Positions 10,425-18,745 are shown, numbered from the stretch's first letter. The stretch is DNA of 64,000 nt from an uncultured Anaeroplasmataceae bacterium (GCA_934229785.1 CAKQEA010000001.1:62001-126000), one strand, 5' to 3'. Notes: generated from the sequence alone by a model not told the origin. A program made the numbers and translations.

Positions 10425-10429
10425 GAAAT

Positions 10430-10462
10430 GGTGACTCTTGATTATTGCCACCGGGAGTCACC
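10430..10462 (+). promoter_or_regulatory. Inverted repeat in the leader of the helicase-nuclease gene
   Basis: GGTGACTC (10430-10437) and GAGTCACC (10455-10462) are perfect 8-base arms around a 17-base loop. They sit between the stop of the truncated gene and the ribosome-binding site of the next gene. TTATTT follows, so it may be a weak terminator, or an operator or RNA hairpin controlling the defence operon. Confidence 0.4.
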
Positions 10463-10480
10463 TTATTTAATGAGGTATAT

Positions 10481-13400
10481 ATGGAAAATAGTATTAAAAG
10501 ATTTACCACAGAACTAAATAATGGCTTATATCTCATTGATATGCCTACTGGTATTGGTAAAACATATAAAGCAATTGAATATATCTTTAATCATTTTGAT
10601 GAAGATAGAAAGTTTTTCTATATTACTTCATTAAATAAGAATGTTGATTCAGCATATGATGATTTAAAGAAAATGTTCCATAAAGTTGGAAGAGATGCCG
10701 ATTTTTTAAACGGATGCATTCGTTTATATTCTAATGCAGAAAAAGTAATAGAAGTGTTAGTTACTATCGAAGTATCAAATGACCCCTTAATGAAACTTGA
10801 TTCTTTTAGAACTTTGAAAAATGAAGTGGATATGTACCATAGTATCAAGAATTCTACATTTAACGAGAGTGCTGCAATTCTTGAAAGAATAGAAAAAGAT
10901 ATAAAAGAAAAATATGAACCTACATTTAGACATGAAGTAGAAACATACTTGAATGAACAAAAGACAAACAAAAAGGAAAGATTCCAATATGTTAAGAATA
11001 ATCATAAATGGTTATTTGATATTTATCCATCAATTATGACGTCTTTTAGAAAAGTATTCTTTATGTCTTTAGATAAGTTCTATTTAGGTAACTCAACAAT
11101 AATAGAACCGACATATAAGTTTATTAATAAAAAAGATATGTATGATAAGGCAGTTGTATTTATTGATGAGGTCGATGCTGCTAAAGACACTATTTTAAAT
11201 CGTCAAATTGAAGAAAGTTTAAAGACCAGTATCAATGTATTTAAGTTATTTATTGATATTAGAAATACACTTGAGTCTAAGAAGTTTCCAAAAGAAATGT
11301 TAAGATCTTCAAAGCATAATGAAGAAGATAGAAATAGACAAGAAGAGATATTAACTGAAATGAAGAGAATATTCTCTGAAGAATTTAAAGAATATAACAT
11401 GCAATATGCATTTAAGACACTAGAAAAAGATATATATCGTAAATATATTTTTGATGATGGATCTTATTCAACAATTGCACAAGATAATAATCAAAAAGAA
11501 ATATATGTTAATAAGAATACTAAAGAGAATTACAATCATTTATCATTTGTTGAAGATGAATCTAGCATTAAGTTAAGCAAAGTATTAGGCACAATTAATG
11601 GTGCTATTAAGTATTTCTTAAATGGTGTTTATTATTTAGCCATTAATTATCGTGAATACTATAACGAGCATAAAGGTGAAAAAGATGATGCTATGCAATA
11701 TGATGATGCTGTTCAATCAATCGTAAAAGCATTTAATATTGAAAATAACATGATACCTTATGTATGTAATTTAGTAACTGGCAATATTTCAACTAAACAT
11801 AGATATAATACAACATTCTCAACATCTATATATGATTCTGGATTTAGATATTATCATTTTGAAGATAATATTAACAATAATTTAAGCACAAATATTCGCA
11901 TGTATAATTTGTATGATACTCCTGAATCATTTATGTTACAGTTAACTCAAAAATCATATGTTGTTGGTTTATCTGCAACCTCAACACTAGAAACTGTAAC
12001 AGGCAATTTTGATATTGAATATCTAAAACAACATTTAGGTGAATGCTTCTTTGAACCAACTCAAGCAGAAAAAGAAACAATTGATAAAGAGGTATTAGAT
12101 GTTATTAGCACCAATAAATCTAAAATTAATGTGCATATAATAAAATCAGATGATGTAGAAGATTCAATAAAAGAATTAGTAACTGATGAAGATCACATTG
12201 ATTGGTTAAGAGATTTAGTATCTAGAATTTCAAATGATAGTAAGGATTTCCAAAAACATAGATTCTTAAAAGTGTTGAAAGTTATTAAAGGATTTATAAC
12301 TGAAAAGAATAGTAAATCAATACTTTTATTATCAAATAGAAATTTATCTGAGAAGGCTTTAGATTTATATTCTTTAAACAATATTAAGGCGTATATTTCA
12401 AAATTCACTAAAGAAAATAATATTGATGACAATTTTAAAGTTATTAATTTGGTGACAAAGAACTTTGATGAGAAAAAGGGAGAATATCAAAAATATATTA
12501 ATGAAAAGAAGAGAGTAATTATATTTTCAAGTTATCCTACAACTGGTGCAGGTCAAAACCTACAATACGAATTCACAGAGAACAAATCGAAAGAAGATAT
12601 TGATTCTATCTATGTAGATAATCCAACACATCTTTTGGTAAAAACAGGCGATTTTAATCAAGAAAGTGATAAGGATTTAATTAAATATATTTTCCAAATT
12701 GAAAGTTTAAATACTTCTGGAGAAGTATCATTGAATGATAAATATGTACTAATAAAAGAAGCCTTTGGCAAAATGACTAATCCTGAATATACTTTGAAAC
12801 ATAATAACCCTTATGAAACAAATTCAGTAAAGAATCATGGATTAAGAGTGTTGATACAAGCCATTGGTAGAATTTGTCGTACAAGAAATAAAAAGAAAGA
12901 TGTTAACATTTATATTGATGCTATGATTAACGATAAAGTTAGATTAGATGTTGCTAGAGGTAGAAGATTAAATAAAGAATTTGAAACTGTTATAGATGCT
13001 ACTAAAGAACACAATACTTCTAAGATTAACTTAGCATATTTTGTAAGTCAACAAAAGGCTCAGGTTGATTCTAAGAAGATGGCCGATATTATTCATAATT
13101 TTATTTCAAGAACAGATTGGGCTTCTAATGCTAGAGAAGACTGGAAAGCATTACGTGAGCATGTATTAAAGTATCCTACTGCTAATGCTGATAATTTAGG
13201 AGTTTATGGTCAGTATGCTAGTTGCTATCTAAAATCAGATGATTATGATATTGCATTCTATTATTATCAACAAGAAGATGATTATGGAAATGTATCTATT
13301 AGCTTAAAACAAAAAGAAGGGTATTCAGTTGTATCTGATATAGATTCATTATCTAGTTTAATGAAGTGTGATTTGATTAGAAATCATTTTATTGATAAAT

Positions 13401-13825
13401 GTTATGCTACATCATTTGAAAAGAATAAATATATAATGCTTCCAATTATATTTAACAATATATATAAAGGGGCACTTGGTGAAGAAGCAGGTAGTCTATT
13501 GTTTAAGAAGATGATTGGCGTAGAATTGAATGATATCACCGATGGAAAGAAGTTTGAAAAATTTGATTTTGAATATAATGGATATTATGTTGATTTTAAA
13601 CACTGGCAAAATACTCAATATTCAAAAGTTGACCTTGAAAAGTTCATGTGTAAAGCGAAATTAGTTGGTGCTAAAAAAGCATTCATTGTCAATGTTTTAG
13701 GTACTAATTCAAATCCAATAACAGAGGTAGACAATTTAGTTATTGTTCCATCACTAATTGATCATAATAGTGGTGAAATAAATACAGAAGCATTAAGAAA
13801 GATTGCAAGTATTATTAGGAGGTAG
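10481..13825 (+). CDS. SF2 helicase with C-terminal PD-(D/E)XK nuclease, DdmD-like
   Basis: 1114 residues from the ATG behind TGAGG; a longer frame starts inside the leader hairpin. Helicase features: Walker A MPTGIGKT (21-28), FIDEVDAA as motif II (near 224-231), GLSATST as motif III (near 495) and QAIGRICRTR as motif VI (near 793-802). The last 130 residues contain GALGEEAG (near 997) and FDF...YYVDFKHW (near 1028-1042), a D...(D)xK nuclease core. Helicase plus C-terminal nuclease at this length, directly followed by a PIWI-type gene, is the architecture of DdmD, the plasmid-degrading helicase-nuclease of DdmDE. That identity is inferred from architecture and context. The next gene starts 2 bases after the stop. 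Confidence 0.7.
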   Translation: MENSIKRFTTELNNGLYLIDMPTGIGKTYKAIEYIFNHFDEDRKFFYITSLNKNVDSAYDDLKKMFHKVGRDADFLNGCIRLYSNAEKVIEVLVTIEVSNDPLMKLDSFRTLKNEVDMYHSIKNSTFNESAAILERIEKDIKEKYEPTFRHEVETYLNEQKTNKKERFQYVKNNHKWLFDIYPSIMTSFRKVFFMSLDKFYLGNSTIIEPTYKFINKKDMYDKAVVFIDEVDAAKDTILNRQIEESLKTSINVFKLFIDIRNTLESKKFPKEMLRSSKHNEEDRNRQEEILTEMKRIFSEEFKEYNMQYAFKTLEKDIYRKYIFDDGSYSTIAQDNNQKEIYVNKNTKENYNHLSFVEDESSIKLSKVLGTINGAIKYFLNGVYYLAINYREYYNEHKGEKDDAMQYDDAVQSIVKAFNIENNMIPYVCNLVTGNISTKHRYNTTFSTSIYDSGFRYYHFEDNINNNLSTNIRMYNLYDTPESFMLQLTQKSYVVGLSATSTLETVTGNFDIEYLKQHLGECFFEPTQAEKETIDKEVLDVISTNKSKINVHIIKSDDVEDSIKELVTDEDHIDWLRDLVSRISNDSKDFQKHRFLKVLKVIKGFITEKNSKSILLLSNRNLSEKALDLYSLNNIKAYISKFTKENNIDDNFKVINLVTKNFDEKKGEYQKYINEKKRVIIFSSYPTTGAGQNLQYEFTENKSKEDIDSIYVDNPTHLLVKTGDFNQESDKDLIKYIFQIESLNTSGEVSLNDKYVLIKEAFGKMTNPEYTLKHNNPYETNSVKNHGLRVLIQAIGRICRTRNKKKDVNIYIDAMINDKVRLDVARGRRLNKEFETVIDATKEHNTSKINLAYFVSQQKAQVDSKKMADIIHNFISRTDWASNAREDWKALREHVLKYPTANADNLGVYGQYASCYLKSDDYDIAFYYYQQEDDYGNVSISLKQKEGYSVVSDIDSLSSLMKCDLIRNHFIDKCYATSFEKNKYIMLPIIFNNIYKGALGEEAGSLLFKKMIGVELNDITDGKKFEKFDFEYNGYYVDFKHWQNTQYSKVDLEKFMCKAKLVGAKKAFIVNVLGTNSNPITEVDNLVIVPSLIDHNSGEINTEALRKIASIIRR

Positions 13826-13827
13826 GC

Positions 13828-15531
13828 ATGAAGACATTAATAAATCGATTGAAGTATGAAATTCATTATGAAGATATAGATAATGATTTTTCTATTGTTA
13901 AATTTAAGACTTCAGAAATGTATATAAAATTTGGAGCAGCTATATTAGATAATGAAGATATTCATGCTAAATCAATTGCTTTTGAAAACGGTCCACAATT
14001 TTATGCTCTATTAAATAAAGGTGAAGAAAAACAATTAAGATTTATTGATTTGAAAGATCCTACTATAAGTTTTGAAGTAGTTGGAGCTTGTAATGTTCCT
14101 ACATATTTACTTATTAGATTATTTATTAATTATCTTAATAATTTTAAGAATGAATCATTTAATAATCTAGGTGGATCTTTCTATAAAATACACAAAATTA
14201 CTTATAACGGTAAATATATAGAAGTACTAAAATTATCTGTTACTGCTGACTATATTGTGGAAGTATCAGCAACTAAATTTATGCAAGTTACACAAATAAA
14301 TAAAGCTTATCCATTATATACTTTTAGTGGCAAGAACAACTCTTTTAAGCGAGTTTATGAGATAGTAGAACAAACACCTACATATATCAATAAAAGTCCT
14401 AAAAAGACTGAAATTCAATTCTTGGATATTGTCAAAAAAGAAGGTAGAGCATGCTTTATTTACGATGTTATAGAAAAGGTAAATAAAAACTATTCAAAGT
14501 ATATTAATTTAAAATTAGAAGAAATTGAAATTATTAAAAAGATAGATTCTCTTGAAAAAGAATTTATGGATACAACAATTAGTCAATATAAGAAGCTTCC
14601 ATGTTATGTTTTGAATCTTTCAAATACAAGTGAAGATAAATATGGCTTTTATAAGATTAAAGAATGCATAGAAAAATATACTGGTTCTAATATAAGAAAA
14701 GTGTCTAAAATAAATCCAGATGGAATTAATCTAGTGTACATTCATGATGCTGATTATTATGCTGATAACAAGCTGGAAGATCCTTATAAAAAGTTATCTA
14801 TTAGTTCACCTGTTCAACGGTTTACAGTTGAAAATTATAAGTCATATTTTGATAATAATGGAGAGCCATCAGCTGCATTAAAAACAATACTAAAAGAGTC
14901 TGTGATTAAGCACGATGTGTTCATCAAAAATGAATTATCTTTTGACGACTGGAATAGATATAATTTTAAGAATGATTGGATTTTTGGGATAGCAAAAGAA
15001 ACTAAAAATGATGATGAAAAAAATGAAGAATACTATTTTATTACCATTCATCCAAACGGAAAATTTGAATGTAAAAAGTTCGTTAATACATTATTCTCTG
15101 CAGATGAATATGAGTTATATAGACAAACTCTTGCTGGAACAAATGGAAGTACAGTTTTTATAAAAGATGATAATGGGAATATCAATCTTATTGAACAAAC
15201 CAACATGTATACTTTGCCTAATTTAGAATATTATAAATGCAATGTTGGTCGTGGAAAAAATGATAGAGATGGATTCTATCCAGGGTTGGTTGATATCAAT
15301 TATTACGATCTTGATGGTATCTATTATTACAATGTCGGTCCATATGGAACTGGTATGCAATCATCCATTCCAAAGGCAAGTCATTTATATAAAATAAATG
15401 TTATTAATAATTCTAAAAGTATAGTAAAAGATTTACTTGATTTAATGGGAGTTTCTTTTGTTAAATATAATTCGTTTACTGTATTGCCATATCCAATAAA
15501 ATATTTGAGAGAATTTGCGAAAATTGATTAA
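13828..15531 (+). CDS. Divergent prokaryotic Argonaute (MID-PIWI), probably catalytically inactive, DdmE-like
   Basis: 567 residues. I place a MID-PIWI module at about 255-567. There is a possible 5'-end pocket (YGFYK, Y272/K276, and SSPVQRF, Q330), then a PIWI core opening with WIFGIAK (384-390). Active Argonautes carry the first catalytic Asp at the position of A389. Near the C-terminus, GTGMQSSIPKASHLYK (507-522) resembles the GT..RP.HY block, and TVLPYPIKYLREFA (551-564) the final LP.P..YA segment of Argonautes. With the first Asp lost it would guide and not cut, as known for DdmE, leaving cutting to the upstream helicase-nuclease. It is shorter than the DdmE proteins I know of, so homology needs structural confirmation. 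It sits 2 bases after the helicase gene and overlaps the HNH gene. Confidence 0.6.
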   Translation: MKTLINRLKYEIHYEDIDNDFSIVKFKTSEMYIKFGAAILDNEDIHAKSIAFENGPQFYALLNKGEEKQLRFIDLKDPTISFEVVGACNVPTYLLIRLFINYLNNFKNESFNNLGGSFYKIHKITYNGKYIEVLKLSVTADYIVEVSATKFMQVTQINKAYPLYTFSGKNNSFKRVYEIVEQTPTYINKSPKKTEIQFLDIVKKEGRACFIYDVIEKVNKNYSKYINLKLEEIEIIKKIDSLEKEFMDTTISQYKKLPCYVLNLSNTSEDKYGFYKIKECIEKYTGSNIRKVSKINPDGINLVYIHDADYYADNKLEDPYKKLSISSPVQRFTVENYKSYFDNNGEPSAALKTILKESVIKHDVFIKNELSFDDWNRYNFKNDWIFGIAKETKNDDEKNEEYYFITIHPNGKFECKKFVNTLFSADEYELYRQTLAGTNGSTVFIKDDNGNINLIEQTNMYTLPNLEYYKCNVGRGKNDRDGFYPGLVDINYYDLDGIYYYNVGPYGTGMQSSIPKASHLYKINVINNSKSIVKDLLDLMGVSFVKYNSFTVLPYPIKYLREFAKID

Positions 15532-16357
15532 AGAGGATTTAATAATTTATGAAAATGAAACTGAGGTAGAATATGTTGGCAAGGGCAAATATGACTTATG
15601 CTCTATTTGTGAATTAAAGAAAAAAATGTCGGAAGATCATATTCCACCAAAATGTTGTGGAAATAACGGTAAAGTTTTTTATCGTAGATTTACTCCTGAA
15701 TACATAGGCTTCCAAACAAAACCTATAAAGGATTTATATTCACAAAATGGAATTAAATTTAGATATATTTGTTCTGAATGTAATAATTTATTAGGGACAA
15801 AATATGATGATGAATTAGGGAAGTTTAAAGAAGTAATATTAAAAATATTAAATGGAAGTAATAAGCAATATAATATTGATGTTAATAAAATTGTAAAATC
15901 AGTTGTTGGGGATTTCTTGGCATCATCTGAAAGAGATAATTGCACACATTCTGTTGCAATGAGAGATTATTTTTTTGATAAAAATGTAGATGCGTTTTTT
16001 AAGGATTATTCGTTATTTGTATATTTTTATCCTTACAAGGATCAGGTATTTATTATGAAAGAATACATGGTTTTAGATTTCAAAGATAATAAATTTTCCG
16101 ACAAGTTATTATCCTCACTGTATTTTTATCCATTTGCCTTTATCTTTTCCGAAAAGAGGGCAGATTCAAATGGGACTGATTTGTTGGAATTTTTTAATGA
16201 TAGAAGCGAGCTTAGGATATCCACTAATGATTGGTATTATGATGATGGTAGAATGAAGGAATATTCTTGGCCTGTGGTAGTAACAGGATATAATGCTGTA
16301 CTGGTCGGTAGTGCAACTAAAGACTCAGTTTTTGATGTTAAAATAAAAAATAATTAA
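15515..16357 (+). CDS. HNH-type zinc-finger nuclease encoded third in the helicase/PIWI operon
   Basis: 280 residues from a TTG that overlaps the previous gene by 17 bases behind GAGAGAA. No in-frame ATG occurs for about 37 codons, so translational coupling is likely. The N-terminal 100 residues hold CSIC (C29, C32), SEDHIPPKC (D41-H42) and YICSECNNLLGTKYDDE (C86, C89, N91, D98-D99). This is the C-x2-C...DH...C-x2-CNN arrangement of HNH_5-like beta-beta-alpha-metal nucleases. The remaining 180 residues match nothing I know and could be a target- or partner-binding domain. Its place in the operon suggests a third effector or accessory nuclease. Confidence 0.7.
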   Translation: MRKLIKEDLIIYENETEVEYVGKGKYDLCSICELKKKMSEDHIPPKCCGNNGKVFYRRFTPEYIGFQTKPIKDLYSQNGIKFRYICSECNNLLGTKYDDELGKFKEVILKILNGSNKQYNIDVNKIVKSVVGDFLASSERDNCTHSVAMRDYFFDKNVDAFFKDYSLFVYFYPYKDQVFIMKEYMVLDFKDNKFSDKLLSSLYFYPFAFIFSEKRADSNGTDLLEFFNDRSELRISTNDWYYDDGRMKEYSWPVVVTGYNAVLVGSATKDSVFDVKIKNN

Positions 16358-16380
16358 CAATATAATTATTAACAAAAATA

Positions 16381-16424
16381 CTAGAAGAAAAGTGCTTGAC
16401 AACATTTTTCTTCTGGTATATTAT
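16381..16424 (+). promoter_or_regulatory. Strong sigma-A promoter inside an inverted repeat
   Basis: TTGACA (16396-16401), 17 bases, TATTAT (16419-16424). The -35 box lies in the loop of an 11-base inverted repeat, CTAGAAGAAAA (16381-16391) and TTTTCTTCTGG (16406-16416), with one G-T mismatch. The repeat could be a repressor operator or a hairpin at the 3' end of the upstream transcript. It drives the leader or small RNA and probably the RNase III gene. Confidence 0.7.
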
Positions 16425-16430
16425 ATAAAT

Positions 16431-16583
16431 GTCTTAGGTGGACATTATATCTAAATTAGAAAATTAGTACTATTGAATTAATCTAAGGATTTCTTCAATA
16501 CCATTAATCTTGTAATATAAATATAATTAAGCCTGTTAAAATGACAATATCAGTGGGATTATTGTATCAACAGGCTTTTTGTT
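16431..16583 (+). ncRNA. Structured leader or small RNA of about 150 nt upstream of the RNase III gene
   Basis: From the predicted start near 16431 to the terminator T run there is no coding frame. Two hairpins are seen: TATTGAA (16470-16476) with TTCAATA (16496-16502), then a long terminator stem. It is either a stand-alone small RNA or a 5' leader with an attenuator, because only 48 bases separate the terminator from the RNase III ATG and I see no second promoter there. I recognise no known riboswitch or RNA family. Confidence 0.5.
16529..16583 (+). terminator. Terminator/attenuator of the leader RNA
   Basis: AAGCCTGTT (16529-16537) and AACAGGCTT (16569-16577) form the base; ACAATA (16544-16549) and TATTGT (16560-16565) extend the stem; CTTTTTGTTT follows. 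Confidence 0.8.
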
Positions 16584-16630
16584 TGCTTCTAAGATAAAAA
16601 ATATTATAAAAATCAAAGGAGAAAAACAAA

Positions 16631-17644
16631 ATGACAGAATTAGAAATGAAGTATTTAACAGAAGAACAAATTAAGGAGATTGAAACAAAGATAGGTTATA
16701 CTTTTAAGGATAAGAACCTATTGTCTTCGGCTTTTAGACGTAAGTCTTATACTGAGGAACAACAATATGGTGCATTAATACCTAATAATGAAATATTAGA
16801 ATTTTATGGTGACTCAGCACTTAATTTAATCGTAGTAAAGACATTAGCAAAAGAAGCAGCTAAAAGATTTGATGGAAATCGTAGACCAATGTTTAATGAA
16901 GAATCTTTAACACATTTTGTATCAAATTATACTGATAAAGATATGTTATCATCAATCATTAAAGAAATGGATATTTCAAAATATCTAATAACTGGTAAGG
17001 GTGATGTTGAAAAAGAAGTATATAAATCAATTAGTGTAATGGAAGATTTATTTGAAGCTATTGTTGGTGCAATGTGGTTTGATAATAATCTTAATCTTGA
17101 TAAAATCAGTGATATTGTTATAAGAATTTTAGATTTGAAAGTTGATTCACTTGAATTTTATGAGAAGAATGAATATGTTCAATTAAAAGAATTTATTGAT
17201 AGAAACCCTGATTATTCATTTGTGAAAAAAGACGATATGTTTTGTTTAAATTATAAAGGTGAATTTTTAGAAGAATTACCATGTTTTGAAAGTGATAGCA
17301 TGAATAGATATGGAAAGTTGATAGCTGTTGCACAATTTGGCATTGAATTTTTAAAAGAAACAAAGAGATGGGATATTCCTGATGAAGTACCAACAGAAGG
17401 TATTAAATTAGAAAATGTTATTAATAAGCTTCAAGAATTATACCAAAAGAAAGTTATCTATTTAAATCCAGTTTATTCAGAAGGCAAATTTGATAGAGAA
17501 AGAAATTTATGGTTAGTTGATTGTACATTCCCATCTGAAAAATCTCCAGTAACTCACACTGGAGAAGGTAAAACTAAGACTGAAGCTAAGAAACAAGCTG
17601 CTTACCAAATGTATATGGATATTGCAGAAAATTTAAATGATTAA
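16631..17644 (+). CDS. Ribonuclease III with an extended dsRNA-binding region
   Basis: 337 residues, about 100 longer than housekeeping RNase III. The nuclease domain (11-170) has NEILEFYGDSAL with E57 and D61, and MEDLFEAIVGA with D139 and E142, so all four metal ligands are present. The C-terminal 75 residues (about 262-335) are a dsRBD ending in GKTKTEAKKQAAYQMY. The region between (181-245), with DYSFV, FCLNYKG and KLIAVAQFGIEFLKE, looks like a second, diverged dsRBD. It should cut double-stranded RNA. It is not next to era/ftsY/smc-type neighbours but downstream of the helicase/PIWI/HNH operon. I therefore read it as an accessory copy, possibly acting on the structured RNA encoded just upstream or autoregulated through it. 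AAAGGAG precedes the ATG. Confidence 0.85.
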   Translation: MTELEMKYLTEEQIKEIETKIGYTFKDKNLLSSAFRRKSYTEEQQYGALIPNNEILEFYGDSALNLIVVKTLAKEAAKRFDGNRRPMFNEESLTHFVSNYTDKDMLSSIIKEMDISKYLITGKGDVEKEVYKSISVMEDLFEAIVGAMWFDNNLNLDKISDIVIRILDLKVDSLEFYEKNEYVQLKEFIDRNPDYSFVKKDDMFCLNYKGEFLEELPCFESDSMNRYGKLIAVAQFGIEFLKETKRWDIPDEVPTEGIKLENVINKLQELYQKKVIYLNPVYSEGKFDRERNLWLVDCTFPSEKSPVTHTGEGKTKTEAKKQAAYQMYMDIAENLND

Positions 17645-17647
17645 TTA

Positions 17648-17687
17648 ATTTTAACTAGGAAGAGAGAAATCTCTTCCTAGTTAAAAT
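17648..17687. terminator. Perfect hairpin terminator after the RNase III gene
   Basis: An 18-bp perfect stem (17648-17665 with 17670-17687) capped by a GAAA tetraloop. The end is A+T rich on both strands, so it can act in both directions. A perfect dsRNA stem of this length is also a plausible RNase III substrate. Confidence 0.8.
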
Positions 17688-17811
17688 ATAAAAAATATGA
17701 CTACGACAAATAATATTACAGACTATAATATTGAAATTAATAATTTAATTATACGTAATTATTTTATTGATTATAAAATTATAATTTTTAATATTTCACT
17801 TCGTAATAGAT

Positions 17812-18532
17812 AAGCTATTTAGGTTATATAGATTTAAAGGTAAAGGCGTCAATCTTGTTATGCGTAAAGAATTCGGTAATGGATGCTTATTTAAAATCTA
17901 TAATGAAGTTAAGGACTACATGCAATCACAAGAAAATATTGTAAAAACATATTTTGATGCTGATACTAGAAGAGATGAATATCTTTATAATCAAGTTGCA
18001 TTTGTTGAAACTTGGAAGAATGCAATTTTACATAATAATTACGCTGAAAAGCAGTACCTGGCTATTTATTTGTTTGATGATTATTTAGAAGTTTTTAGTA
18101 ATAGTAATCCATTAAAAAATGTTAGTTTGATGAATTTATTATAGGTAAGAGTAGACCTATAAATCGTCAATTAACAAAAATTGCTATGAATATTGATATA
18201 ACCGATCAGACTGGTAAAGGTAATAAGGATATAGTAGGAACATATGAAAAAGATGTTTTTGAAATAATGAACATACTTTAACAGTTAAAATCACTTATAA
18301 TAAATTGGCAATGGATTTAGATAGAGCATCAAGTGATGCTCAAAATGATGTTCAAAAATCAATTGAAGAGAAAATCATTTCTTTGATTAAAGAAAATGAT
18401 AAAATAACAAGATTGAAAATGGCTGAATTATTGGGAGTTTCTAAGCCGACTATTGAGAGAGAAACCAAATGATCTAATAAAATAAAATATGTTGGTTCAT
18501 CTAAAGGTGGCCACTGGGAAGTAAAAGAATGA
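17812..18532 (+). pseudogene. Multiply frameshifted AlbA_2/GHKL-type ATP-binding regulator with winged helix
   Basis: Successive frames spell a known protein type in the right order but cannot be read as one. RFKGKGVNLV...ETWKNAILHNNY...IYLFDDYLEVFSNS matches the C-terminal GHKL-like part of AlbA_2 (RecG-like) regulators. After a stop at 18142-18144 another frame continues GKSRPINRQL...DQTGKGNKDIV; near 18275 it shifts again to TVKITYNKLAMDL and a helix-turn-helix (ITRLKMAELLGVSKPTIERE). After the stop at 18470-18472 a further shift gives IKYVGSSKGGHWEVKE. The N-terminal AlbA_2 domain is missing. A 94-codon piece from 17860 remains open but is unlikely to work. These regulators are frequent passengers of defence islands. 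Confidence 0.75.
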
Positions 18533-18702
18533 TATAATTAAGGATGCAACATAGTATGTGAAATGATACATTCGTTTTTAATACTTGGCATCCTTGAAGT
18601 TTTATAAGTGACATAAAAATCGAGTAATGGAGCCATATTTCATAATTCAAGGATGAAATGATGACAAGTTTTTCATGAGAGACTATGGCATCCTTAATTA
18701 TA
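18533..18702. repeat. Nested inverted repeats, element 1 (MITE-like or structured RNA)
   Basis: A perfect 15-base inverted repeat flanks the element (18533-18547 and 18688-18702, ending in AAGGATGC / GCATCCTT). Inside is a second perfect 10-base pair, CATCCTTGAA (18589-18598) and TTCAAGGATG (18646-18655). The same core, AAGGATG, thus occurs four times in alternating orientation, making two hairpins of about 55 bases (18540-18595 and 18649-18695) that compete with the outer pairing. There is no transposase and no clear target-site duplication. It starts directly at the stop of the regulator remnant. Confidence 0.6.
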
Positions 18703-18745
18703 AATATTAGTATTAAATAAAATGCTAATTAACAAATAAGGAACA

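Noticed and set aside
10618..11005. 117- and 72-codon minus-strand frames within the helicase-nuclease gene
   Set aside because: Shadows of a long gene with clear helicase motifs; no start signals.
10481..13825. Type III restriction Res subunit or DISARM helicase as the identity of the large helicase
   Set aside because: No Mod methyltransferase or methylase partner is present. The C-terminal nuclease and the adjoining PIWI-type gene fit DdmD better, though not finally proven.
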